A stretch of DNA of 64,000 nucleotides from Anarhynchus alexandrinus (Eukaryota > Chordata > Aves > Charadriiformes > Charadriidae): positions 1,738,790 through 1,802,789 of the forward strand of contig VUYV01000177.1 in NCBI GenBank assembly GCA_008711295.1. The letters run 5' to 3'. The notes beneath the pieces were generated by a model. The model worked only from the letters and a program-made list of their open reading frames with translations. It was not told the origin of the DNA and did no database searches. Positions within the stretch are counted from its first letter, which is position 1, and each line of letters starts with the position of its first letter. Of this stretch, positions 33,601-45,752 are shown in pieces. Position numbers and translations under genes: made by a program.

Positions 33601-36600
33601 GGGCATAATTTGTTTTATACTGCTGCAAGGTCAGAATAAAGCCCTGTTACAAAATCACATGGCTCATGAAGCTTATTTAACTATTTAGGCTGGGCTCCTC
33701 TGTTCCACAGATGGAATTCACAGCTGTTAATCTAGTTTAGAGTAGGTATTGGAATGAAGACTTTGCTGCCAGAAAATGGAACAACCGACAAACAACGTTC
33801 CAATACTTGGAATTTCAGTAGGGATCCCCCACAGGGTGCGAAGACTCAAAATAAATTGTGCTTGTCTAGTAAGATGCAAGACCAGCGACATGTCTTTACT
33901 TGATCCCTCTGATTGAACTATTTTGTTTCTTTACCTCTTCAAATGCTGTCCTTTTCTTTTTGGCTTGTAAGCATTTTCTCATATACTTTGTTGGAACAAG
34001 CATTGTTCTAGAATGACACTTGCTGGGAGGTGTTTTTATGTCATTGCCTGTATGTATATACTAGTCTTCTCTGAAATCTAGTGCCCTCTCTCTCTGCAGT
34101 ACTGTAAATTCCCCAGCTCCTCATTGGAATAATCTCTGACTTTGAGGGGTTTTAATTTAAAGGAGGTAGTCTTCATGTAGTTTTCTGTTTATACTTCTGA
34201 CATTTTACAAACTGCTGTTCACAAGTGAGGAAGAACAGTCCTCCAGTCAACCCCTCTGAGGCTCCAGAAAACAGAAGTTGACTCTTGGATCTGTCTCAGG
34301 CTCTCTGAAACTCTGGTTCATTCAGTCTTTCTGCCTCAATAAAGAGGAGCTCTTTCTTTTTTTCTGCCTTGTTTCACACTGCATGCCCTTTTGTCATTAC
34401 TGCTTATTATCTGTAAGTGATATGCTCAGCACCTATGCACGGTGATATCAAATGAGATCTCTAGAATCTTTTGCCATATAACTTAAGATGTCATTAACTT
34501 CCAATTTTGCAGTTCTGGATTCATGTCTAAAACCTGAGCCTGATCAGAAGCTTTAAGCTAGTTATTCACAAAACTGCTGCTAACATACTGAAGCTTTGTA
34601 GGGGAAGTGGTTTTGGATGGGCTGAGCATTTCAGCTTGTGATTCCTAAAAAGCTCAGAGAGTTACGAATGCAGAAAGTGCAATCAGAAAGAATCAGCTGA
34701 AGACCTGAGAACCAGACTTACCAAATCCAATTTTGAATGACAAACCATTAGTGTTATGTACAATTGCATCTTGCTAAAATTACAGAGGATAAATCAATTA
34801 TACACGTTTATTTAAACAGTAAGTGTCTTAGAATCAATTCTGATCCTTGCACAAAGTGAATTGGGTGTGCTGTTTTGTACTTTTTTTTTCTGGCATAGGA
34901 TATACACAAGTCTTCCTATTTTTGTATTATTTGTATACATTTTTATTTTAGTAAGAAAAAGAAATCCACCATTCCTAAGAAATAAAACAATATGCACTAT
35001 CCAAAATATTGATTCTACTCCTCCTCCCACATATTGTCACCTGCATAGCCTGGAGCTCTGGCGCATTTACTTTCCTACTCCCTGGAACATGTCTCTAGTC
35101 ATTACTTTCATTCATTGCTTTTATGAGTAAGGATTCAAAATAAGGAATTTGAACATTTAAGATCTGATCCTATCTGACAGCAGCTAACCCTTTGATCTAA
35201 AAATTGTCAATCCAATGCTAAGCCCCTTTGCTAGCAATGGAGATGCTGACAATCATAGAAGCAAAATATTGCTTCTAGAAGTGTCTCATCTTTTCACTAC
35301 AGTGAACTTCATCAGTCAGGTACAGAACGCCCACATTATAACCAGCTTGTCTTTCAGTAACAATCTGAGCAAGTTTGTAACGGCGTGAACACATTTCAGA
35401 GTCCCGTAGCGATAGATACCTATTATGAGGCATCACATCTGCCAGCCCAACATGCAGCTTAGATATAAGTTGTATTGTACTACCAACCATTTCCTATGAG
35501 TTGACTTTGGGAGTTTTGTTGCTGCTTGGCTAAAAACAGGAATGAAGAAATGGGAGGTTAGATTTATAAATGCTTCTACAGGGTTGAGCTGAAGTTAGTA
35601 AGGGAAGGAATTTGACCTAGCTATAGGATGGCTAAGTATGTGTAGCCTTTGTCCAGCAGCAGTATCTTGAGATAAACTCCAGGAACCCTACCACTTTTTT
35701 TTTTGTTGGATTTGTTGTTGTTTTCTCAGTAGTTTATCTGTCTGTCACCAACCTACCAGATGCATATTTGATGAGATAAAAGGAGTTACAGGATGGAGAG
35801 ATGACAAACCCTGAACATGGTTGTAGCCCTGTTAGCAGTGTGCAGCATGCCTCCTACACAGAAGGTCATAGGTAGTGACTACAACATTACAGAATGCCCC
35901 TTCACAGTGACATTAGATTTTGTCTGTGATATCAACATTAGTTTATTCCATCAGCACTTCATTTGATGAAAATTTCCCTTGCAGACTGCTTACCAGAGGT
36001 TTTTATATCACTTTGATACCTAGTGCAGATGAAAATGCTTTATCTTGAGAAGATATTAAATATCTTGTTGGATATATTGCCATGTTTGACCAAAAATTCT
36101 AGGATATTTACTTTGGTTTTATTTGTAAACACAATACAGGACACAGCTCAAGTTGGATTTTCCTGTGTCATCTGACCTAAACAATTACTTGCCATTATGA
36201 TTTAAGAAGTGTTAAACAATTACGGTTGTAAAATGACTGGTCATTCTCCTAAGCAGAAAATTACTGGATTGAGATGGATTGAGTGTGTCATGCAGTTTTA
36301 GAGTATTGCAGTCATTTGCTGCATCATGATATCAAGACAACTCTCTGAAGGGAAGTAGAAGAAAAATAGAACTTGTTTTGCTGTGTTTCTCCTACAGGTG
36401 GGAAATCAATAACATATTTTTGATGAAAGGTGGTAGCAGCAATTCATATTTGTAAATGCAACGTGTTGAAAATCTATGTAGCATTAACAAAAAATGTTCA
36501 TGGACTACTTTTAAAAAAAAGTTATTTTCTTTCATTCACCTGTAAAATACATTATGTGTCTTCAACTGCAGAGCACATGACACAAGCAAGCAGATTAGGA

Positions 36601-39600
36601 ATAGCCAACATGGGAATGAGAAACATTGTACAGACCCAGCATCAAATGTTTGTGCACTTAGACCTCACTGGGAAACGCAAAGTTCTCTGATAAAATAGTT
36701 TGTTTGATGAATATTTCAGGAAATTACAAAAGTCAGTATCTCTGGCTGTGGGTCAATATGACTTGCCACTAGAAGCTGGAAGTAATATCTTTGTAATTCT
36801 GCAAGACTTCACTACTGTTACTGCTACTAGAGAAAATGCAAATACATAATGAATAGGTTTGTTTTGGTTTTACTAAATATTTCATTTAATAAATCTGTCT
36901 TGCCTCATAACTGAAAACAGTAACGAGAATACTTTAATTATCATTTCTTCTCATTTTAATTTTCAGGAAGAGGGTGTTGCTCTGCACATGTATTTAAATC
37001 TTCATAATGCAAAGAAATTAAATCACTAACAAAAGTGAATGGCCAAGTAATAAAAGGAGAATATCTAAGTACACAAAAATAGTGTAAGACCACAGAATCA
37101 TGTCATAAAACTAAAGAAAATTTGAACGTTTTTTGTGTTCTCTGGCTTCAAAGGCTTCTTCACCTCCCAGAGGAGCTCCATTCTCTATTATTACACATCA
37201 AGAGCAAAGTGTGTATAATCCAAAAGGTGTGCAATATTGATAGTTAGAATTTTTGAGAAAAGTTAAATTAAGACTCACTCTATCTCACTCCATTAACTTT
37301 CCTTGTGGTCCTTCAGTATTTTTAATCGCACTATCAACTAATCTCATTAATCACTATTTTCTATTGAAGCTTCCTACAGAATTATATGCATTTGACCTAA
37401 GAAGTATTTGTCTTAGGTTTAAGTATGATCAAGTAGTAAGTAAGCAAAACTTAAGCTTGCTTATGACAAACTAGGTTATGTACTGCCGATTTGAAAGGAA
37501 TAAATGAATTCTTCCATTCATCCATTTATCCTACAAGTAGTACAAGATGTTCAAGAAGGCAGGAGCCTTCAGTTTTAGAGAAATACATTTTCATCTCGGG
37601 TCTGTTACCATCAGGAAACTGCAGATTTCCAGTGTCCTTAAAGTTTGTCTACTTCTCTTCCTCTTGCTTTTGGAGGAAGATGAAGAATAGGAACTGTCTG
37701 CCCGGGGATGCTGTGCTCACCAAACCCTGGCAAAGACTTTCAGTCATTCCAGGTAGGAGGCAGTAGCTCAGTCTCTGTAATCAGGCAAAACCTTAGGTAA
37801 TGCTATTATCAAAATGGTGGCAAACAAGGTTAATTATAAAAGCCTACTTTTCTAAGAAAAGTTGCTTTACAGAAAAGGTAGAGTATTTCTTTATCTTGAT
37901 AGTAATTGTGTGCTTGGAGAGGAAAACAACAGGAACTACAGGTTCGTACAGAACTGCCTTACTGGTCTGTTCAAGTGCTTGACTCCTGATAACACAATGG
38001 TGATATCCTGATCCAATCTTTAAAAATATATACAACAAAAGAGATGATGTTTACCAACATTTGCCCTACAGTGGTATTTTTGGAATATTACTATTTTGTT
38101 GTGGCTCAAGTATTTGGAAGTGTTCTAAGGCAAGCATTGCTGTACCTTAGCTGTTGGTAAAGGGTGGACTTCTGGCAGCAGCCGGTGCATATATAACAGC
38201 CATAGCAACTCCAGCCTCAACCAGTACTCAATGTGTGTCTCAATAGAGATATTTGGAATGGAAGAATTTATTTCAATCTGAATTAAAAGAGAAGTTTCTA
38301 TCTTCTGTATTAGTTGTATCTTTTATTATATGAGATATTACAGCTTGACCTAAAGAAAGAAATGATAAAAATACTGCTGATTAATCTTACTGTCATAAAG
38401 TGGTTGTTCCTGCTAACAAAGAAGAGGACATTATGTTCTCCTGCAACATAATCTGTCCTTTATAACCCTCATAGCAAAATAGCCACATACAAAAATCAGA
38501 AACTGTATGGTTTACTCATATCCCCTTATATTTCTCAAAGGGAAGGCAGAGGATGATAACTGAGAATATTGGCTGATAAGAAAGCTTGGTTAACGGTCTG
38601 TGTATTATACTCTTCGTGGTTATCACCAAACTGCCTAAAGCAATGTCTAATCTTGACTGGAAAAACAAGAAAGCCAGAGAAAAAAGTGTGTTGTTCTCTG
38701 AGATGAAATCATTTCAATCACCCTTGGAGGCTGAAAAAATTAACATTTGCTTGCACTGCTACAAACATTTCTCAGTTGGCCCCAAATGTAGTATGCTAGT
38801 GAATATTATCAAGATTAATAACTTCCATGACTGACTTCGAATATTAATAGTACTAATAAAGTTAAATCTTACTTTATCATGGTATATTGCCTTTGAATTC
38901 ACATACAAACCCACCTTAACTATTAAGCTAGTCTGATTAAACTATGCTGAGCTAATACTCAATGGATCAAAATAAGTGCAGTTACTAAGCAAAGCTGCAT
39001 ATATAAATGCTTCATTCCACAGTTTCCCTCACATCTACAAGTCATCAGTAGAAATAATGCTGATTTTCTGATTTATTCATTTTTTAGACTCATCAGAAAG
39101 TCTTCAATATGTTAACTTATAAACTATCCATTTTTCACTTTGACGAGTATTATTTGTTATCTTCTATCTCAAACTGGATGTCTACAAATTAAAAACATAT
39201 ATGGAAGAGGATATGAACTATGATGACCACATTAACTACAGCTTTACCCAAATGAGGTGTTCCTGCCTGTATTAACATTTTGTACATTAAAAGGATATGG
39301 CCTTTTTAAAATGTTACCTACTACTTGGTTTAAATACGTCATTTTACAAGAGTGAACAGAAGTATTTGTGAACGTATTTTCCAAATCAGAAAGTTTTTTA
39401 GCAAGGACACATGAGTTTATCTTTCAGAGACCCCATATGGTGCAAACAGACTATATGGGATCCATAACAATGCCTTACCTATGATTATCTATGCTGGCAC
39501 TCTTTCTCATGATTCATTTTCCATGCTTGTTTAGTCTAAAGCTTCCCAGGGGTGGAGACTGCTGGCTGTACTCATTTGAAGATAGTGGCTATCGTGGTTA

Positions 39601-42600
39601 TCATTTATGAATTAATTGTTTGTGACATACACAAGTAGTGTTCTTGAATGTGTAGTTCTTGAATGTTGAACTGGTTTTAGTTGCCAGAATGACAAATGTA
39701 GGCTGACTTCTTTTCTTGGAAACTACACAGGATGGACACAGTAAGTTTTCCTTTAACGATAGATCAGAATTCATCTTGTCTCCATATTTGACTACTCATA
39801 CAGGCAGTGGCTGAAGACTTTTACAAGGTAGAGAGTAATTCCATACTTAGTCCTCAGATACACTTCAAACAAGCTGGTATAAAAGTCAAGTGCTAATGTT
39901 GATGTTAAACTATCCTCATGAAGCACAAATTGTCACTGTTCTTCCCCTTCCCTCTAACTATTTTACAGAGGATTGCTTCTCTTTATCTTAGGGAGACATG
40001 AAAGGCAAATTGTCAGTAAAGGCTAACCAGAGTAACAAGCTATAGGATGCACCCCCATACATTTAAGTAGTTTTATGAATCAAGTTCTGTTGAACTACTC
40101 AGGACGGCACCCATATTCACAAAAGTTGAATCCTGCAACATCTTACTCTCACTCTTATTCTGCCAGTCCTGGCTCAAGTAGTTCTCCAGCTACAGTTACA
40201 CAAATCAGGATGCTGGCAATGTTACCAATTTGCTGATAATTCCAAATCATTCTACTCGATGCCAGAAGGCAGATTAAGACATGGGGAAAAAAACAGTTTA
40301 GGATTTAAAAGCCTTGTTCATCCACAGCTGCCCGTAGGTGGGTACTTTTTTCAGGTAGAGCAGCTGAGGAATCCTTCTTACGGTGGAAAAAACAAACTGA
40401 ATTTCAAGTTTTCAGCTCCTTTTGCAAATACAGTGTTAGGCTGCACATCCCTTCTGCTGCTGTATCTGTCAGCAGGGAGAGAGGAGTGTGCTGTTACACA
40501 ATGAATTTTATGATATTTTTTCTTGCATTTAAACAGCTTTATCTCATCCTTCCAGGTTTTGGGAGGCAGTTGTGCAGCAGCTTTCTGTTTAAGCTCATGT
40601 CTTTTGCAATTATTCTAGGTGTTACAACACTCTACAATTATTATTCTTATGAGATACATTAATCATTTATTATATTGGAGAGAAGTTTTGGTTTAAGGAA
40701 ACTAATCATAATATCAGAGAATACCACAGTAACACTGAACATATCTATTTTGTTAGACCACCGTATCTTGGGATGGAGATAAGCTTCTTTGTGTACAGAA
40801 TGGAGAAAAAGAAGGTCGTGGTTGGACCCAGTGGATTGAAGGAGATGAAATGCACCTGGTAAGATCATGTAACAGGTTTTAAATGCCACTCAATTAAAAT
40901 GGTTAGATGTAATGCAGCAGGCTGTGTGGTATGTTGGCTTCCTTTGACATAATTCTGTATTGGTGCGGCATTTGACTTGTTTATAAAGCAACATTTTTAT
41001 TTGGAGCCTTTATTCTTTTATGTCCCTTACAAAGACTGCCTGATTTCAAAGCAGTACTCTTTCTGTGTTAAACCTCTGTCCAGACATACCAGTTTGAAAT
41101 GTTTACAGTGAGGAAGACATTTAACAGGATGTCCTTCATACAGTCTGTGAAATACACAGTATGGGAGCTGGTGAAATTATGCATTCAACAACAAGCCATA
41201 AGGGGAAAATACACCGTTGTTCTTTTAAAATAATTACAGGCCAGACTGCATTATAGCCTGGAGACCTAAAACAGCAATTGTTTTTGAAATGTCATGTTCT
41301 TTCAGATCATCATTTTTATCTTTCTCAGTTAACAGAACTTGAAAAAAGATGCCTATTCTTTTCTCACATAGCTCTTTATAGCATCCTCACTCTCTCATCA
41401 ATGTGGGTAAAAGGCAGTCTTCCTGCTGAGATAATAAAATCCAACCTCCATTTACATTTATTGTTCGTTCAGCAGTCTAAATGGATGTTCTCTAAATATT
41501 CAAATCAGTAGAAAAGTTATGAAATCTTTGCAAAAGTACCCCAAACCCCTTATTACTAAACACAATTTTCAGGAAGTACTGGAAGTCCCAGAAACCAGTT
41601 TGGGAAAGGAATGTATATGACAGATCTTACCATCTGGACTACACACTTGATATAACGCAGGTAGGGAAAAACTTACTGTGTAAGTGATCACTTTATAGCT
41701 GAGGTCATGGGCTCACTGAAAGTAGGTGGGAAGCAATAAAAAGGAGACTCCAGAATTTTCTGTATATACACATTTTCTCTAGCTATACACAAATACACTA
41801 CAGTATTTCCATGCTACCTCCCAAGTTCACAACAGTTGGTGCAATGAGACCAAGCATCAGCCCTTTCCTTTCTCTACTGGCAGACGGGTTGCAATTAGCC
41901 ATATAATGTCTGGCCTAGAAGTCCAACTTACACACTGCTGCACTCAATCATACACATATGTGCACTCATGTGCACATATATGAAGCAATAGTACTAGTTG
42001 CTCTTGGATTTCTCTGTATTGGCATCCTGGTTTCTGTCTCTTGCCAGCACTGCAATCAATATCTCTTCCCATTTCCTGTCCCCAACACCAATTTCTTTAG
42101 CCCTGACTTCTGCTATCCTTGCTCTGGTTCATGCTCTAGCCATGCAACCTGGCCATGGACCTCCAGGCCAAACCACTTTCTATACTTGACCCTGTCAAGA
42201 GTTTGATTTTAGACATCATAAATTCTGATACCGTTGCTCAGACATATGTGTCTAGTGCCACTTTATGTACCCCAAGATAACCTGACTGATCTGAGGCGGC
42301 TTTTTCAGAAGGCTTTGAAGAGTTCTGTATCATACCTGCCAGCTCATGCAGGCATCCATGCACTCATTGGCACTTGTACAATTTATCACAATCTGTCTCT
42401 CATATACACAACAGTCAGTCCAAAATTACTTCATGCAAAGGAAGTAACTGAGTATTTTAGAGGCCAGTCCCCAATATTTCAATTTTATCACTTTTTATAT
42501 TTCATGAACTTCAAAAGATGTCCTCTTTATTTTTCTGAATCCTTGTTAATGTAACTCTCTCCATTAAACATACAGTAAAAGAGTCCCATTTAGCATCTTA

Positions 42601-43895
42601 TTTTTGACCAGCTAAGATTACTAGGTTCTGTACTCTTGAGAGTCCTTTGATGCAATGGGCAGTTACCTCTAAAAAATTGATACTCCGATGGCTTTATGAT
42701 CCTATTGAACTTTACACAATGAGCCAAGTGTTAATTTAATTCTTTCCACAGTTCTGTAGAGAGTAGTACCACATCCTTTAGTAGTTTATCGCCTCCTATT
42801 TTCTCCATTTCATTCTATGGTCTGTACTTTGTAGTTCTTTTTCCTCCTTAGATTCTATTTTATGTGAGTGACTTATTTGACCATTCTCCATTTCCTTTTG
42901 AGTTTTATTGCCCTTTTCTACTGTATTGATTGCTTCTGCTCTTCAGATTTTTGTCACTGTCAGCAGATCTCTTAGCCCTTATTGCACACTCCTTCTTCCG
43001 GGTTACCTATATAGAAGTGAACAAAACAGGTCCTAACTAAAATCACTGTATCAGTCTGCTTGTTTAATCAATTCATCATGAAGCAATTTCTTTTACTAGG
43101 GACCAGCAACATATGCAAATAAGGTTATTGACTCAGTGTAAGTTTATTTTAATATGTCATTTTATCAAAGTCCCCCATAAGAAAATGCATAACTTCCCAG
43201 GAAACTCTGCCTCCTGTTTCTTTAAAATATTCTAACAGCTTTATTAAAAGTCTTATCTTGAAATAGAAAGTACATCCCTTCTGCTAGGTCATACATAAAC
43301 TTTGTCTTTACATCCCTTAAGAAGTTCTACCCCTTTCTCTTATTCCACCAAAATCAGTCAACACCTCCACACATCCCCACAGATATTATGTGCACTTCTC
43401 AGGTCTATCTTAAGTAGTTTCAGTAATGGAGAAGATTAGACTGCATCTTCAGTGAGATTAGATAAACGACAGTAGGCCTCACAAATCAGTGCCCAAGATA
43501 TAAACATCATTGCACCTGCTTATGCACAGTTCCGTGTGATCCAATGACTAGTAAGTAGGGATTTTTGAAAAGCTCTTATGGAACAGAAAAGAACAGTCAA
43601 CAGCATTAGACATCCAGTATGATCAAGTTCAGTCAAAACTCACTGCTGTACTGTGATTTATAGACCTAGATCAAATCTGTACACAACTACCTGTCCATTT
43701 CTAGCCATGACCATTGTGTTGCTAGAGTGGGCTTTCAGCTGATTTCTGGTTTCATAGGTTTGAACGATCAGTCATCAACATACAGATTCAGACATGTGTC
43801 CTATGTAAAAGTTGTATTTTTTAATTATTTTCTCTTCCTAGGAAATAAGAGTGTGCGGAGTCAAGTGCAAGCAGGTCTTTAAGAAGGTACAGTGA
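27616..43895 (+). CDS. RBP1: RBP1 gene (4 coding exons): cellular retinol-binding protein 1
   Basis: A small cytosolic lipocalin-fold carrier of the fatty-acid-binding-protein family. It binds all-trans-retinol and presents it to LRAT and retinol dehydrogenases. Exons 27616-27688 (73 nt), 28306-28484 (179), 40757-40858 (102) and 43842-43895 (54) give 135 residues, with the exact exon sizes typical of this family. The FABP signature GYWKMVSNDNFE lies at residues 7-18. Lys41 and Gln109 (Lys40 and Gln108 without Met) are the ligand-pocket residues of CRBP1. TTVSWDGDKL and GWTQWIEGDEMHLE match RBP1 closely, and the C-terminus CKQVFKKVQ is diagnostic of RBP1 rather than RBP2. The same-strand neighbours NMNAT3 and RBP2 support the call. 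Confidence 0.96.
27689..28305 (+). other. RBP1 intron 1
   Basis: A short 617-bp intron, GTAAGG to TTTTTCAG. Nothing else is recognisable in it. Confidence 0.9.
28306..28484 (+). CDS. RBP1: RBP1 coding exon 2
   Basis: Completes Asp25 and encodes residues 26-84, including VRKIANLLKPDKEI and the TLSTFRNYIMEFDVGKEFEE strands, ending DDRKCM. The donor ATG|GTAAGA is at 28485. The 179-nt length is standard for the family. The frame stays open for 17 codons into the intron before a stop at 28536-28538. Confidence 0.95.
28485..40756 (+). other. RBP1 intron 2 (12.3 kb), no repeats recognised
   Basis: A long AT-rich intron. I found no CR1, LTR, RNA gene or additional exon in it. Open frames are all under about 100 codons and lack family features. 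It probably holds regulatory sequence, but none can be pinpointed without cross-species alignment. Confidence 0.6.
40757..40858 (+). CDS. RBP1: RBP1 coding exon 3
   Basis: Encodes residues 85-118 in phase 0: TTVSWDGDKLLCVQNGEKEG, then RGWTQWIEGDEMHL. It includes Gln109, which hydrogen-bonds the retinol hydroxyl in CRBP1. The acceptor is TTTTGTTAG and the donor CTG|GTAAGA. The 102-nt length is standard. Confidence 0.95.
40859..43841 (+). other. RBP1 intron 3
   Basis: A 2,983-bp intron ending TTTTCTCTTCCTAG. No exon, RNA gene or transposon is recognised. Confidence 0.8.
43842..43895 (+). CDS. RBP1: RBP1 coding exon 4
   Basis: Encodes residues 119-135 (EIRVCGVKCKQVFKKVQ) and TGA at 43893-43895. 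The 54-nt length is typical of the family. Confidence 0.95.
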   Translation, partial: EIRVCGVKCKQVFKKVQ

Positions 43896-44095
43896 GCCTA
43901 CAGCTGAGACAGAAGTGAAGAACAGTAGAATTTACCACCAAATCTCCAAATGCTAGTAATGAACATCATCAGTGACAAGAGCAAACACAGAAATGAAGAT
44001 CGCATTAGAACTGTATAGTTAGAAAAAATATTTTTAACAAATCATTTTAAAGAAATAACTGCAAATAAAACTATTTTTAGAAATGCCAATTAAAG
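43896..44095 (+). other. RBP1: RBP1 3' UTR
   Basis: A short 3' UTR. AATAAA at 44064 and a downstream TGTGTGTGT run at about 44112 suggest cleavage near 44085-44100. Confidence 0.6.
44064..44069 (+). terminator. RBP1: RBP1 polyadenylation signal
   Basis: AATAAA 169 nt past the stop codon, followed about 45 nt later by a GT-rich element, the normal arrangement for a cleavage site. Confidence 0.75.
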
Positions 44096-45460
44096 ATACT
44101 AAATACTACAAATGTGTGTGTACCATAATTCTTGACTACACTAACATAGGACTGTTTGTTATAAAACAAGATACTGGAGTTTAAGATCTTGTAAGCTAAT
44201 GTTTATCTTACAGTGGAAATCACCTTTCCATAGCCTTAGCAAGGGGCCTTCAGGTAGTCTTGTTTTCAGAAGCTGAATTATAGGTGTAGGGAAGTGACTG
44301 AGAGCTGTAGTAAGTGGCTTACACTTAAATTCTGATTTCACTGAAGCCAATGAGAATTTACCATCAGCTCCAATGGACCAGTACTTCACTGAAAGTATTC
44401 CACCAAAACCAAAAATCTGATTTCTCAAAATAAGTAAAGATATGGATCAATAATCTGGATAAACAGTACTTACAGAAGCATGGCCAAAGGGCAATTATTT
44501 TCTAAACGCTTTAGCCACTATCTGCCCATTGGGGTTTTTTTTTGGTCTTATTCTGGAGAAACTAATAGTAAGATCACTGCTAGAAACTGTATATAATTAT
44601 ATTTACACACATGACACAAAAAATATGACTAGAATTCCTTTGTACAATATCGTTTGCAGATGTTTTTTACAACCCATCATAGTCCTCATATTCTCACGCA
44701 GACTGAGTCCATAACAAAGCATTAGCCTAGCAGTTTCCAACACTGATTTAATCACTAGTTATATTAATAGTAATTTGCTAACCAAATTGTTATATTTTCA
44801 GCCTATCAACACACTGGATATACAATTAGCACCACCACTTCACTTCAAGTTCAAAAGGACACAATGACACAGGGTGCCTCGTTGGATTAGACCTTTAGCG
44901 CATGACACGGTATTACAGGTGCCTCCTGTAACAACTGTTATTAGCCATTTTCAGGGACATCATCAATGGGGAGGTTGCTATGGCAGAGGCTGAGGTGTTC
45001 TAAAGTGGGAAGATACCTTTACTTATTCTGCTGCAACCCCTGTGCATAGCATTGCTTTTGCCTTCTTTGGGAACCCAGCTTCTTTGGGAACTAAGACAGA
45101 GAGAAATTTTAGACATTCATTATGAAAATGGCAACAAATGCCACCATTCTCCACTAATCTGAGACAGTTATAAAATATGCATCATTATTAAGCCTGTTTA
45201 GAAAAGCTAGCAGCCTGATCTGACATGAAGAAATGGAGGTTCAGGAATAGTCATTGTAAAATACGAACTTAGTACAGCAGGGATGATAAACTTTCTGAAC
45301 TGGGGTATTTCAACCATACTATATATATTGTGAGTGTAGCACCAGATGTGCTGTAATGGACATCTAATTCAATTTTGTAAAGTTTTGGTTTTTACTTTAC
45401 GTCGGAAAATACAAATAAAATATTATACATGAAGACTTAAGCATCCCTATGTGATAAACA
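44096..45460. other. RBP1-RBP2 intergenic, first part
   Basis: AT-rich sequence in which I see no gene or repeat. Confidence 0.55.
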
Positions 45461-45752
45461 GGTGAGACAAACGATAGGACAACCCATAGGACAAGAGGAA
45501 ATGGTGTCAAGTTGTGTCAGGGGAGGTTTAGGTTAGACATTAGGAAAAACTTCTACACTGAAAGGGTTATCAAAGACTGGAACAGGCTGCACAGGGAAGT
45601 GGCTGAATTACCATCCTTGGATGTATTTAAAAGCTGTCTAGATATGATGCTCAGGGACATGGTTTAGAAGTGCGCCTGGTAGTGTTAGATAACGGTTGGA
45701 CTTGATGATCTTAAAGGTCTTTTCCAGCCATAATGATTCTATGATTCTATGA
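45461..45752 (+). mobile_element. CR1 LINE 3'-end fragment
   Basis: About 290 bp of CR1 in sense orientation. It has the ORF2 C-terminal region (GGTTTAGGTTAGACATTAGG...GGAACAGGCTGC) followed by the 3' tail (GTTGGACTTGATGATCTTAAAGG...ATGATTCTATGATTCTATG). Near its left end GATAGGACAACCCATAGGACAA contains a small internal duplication. No coding potential is left. Confidence 0.93.
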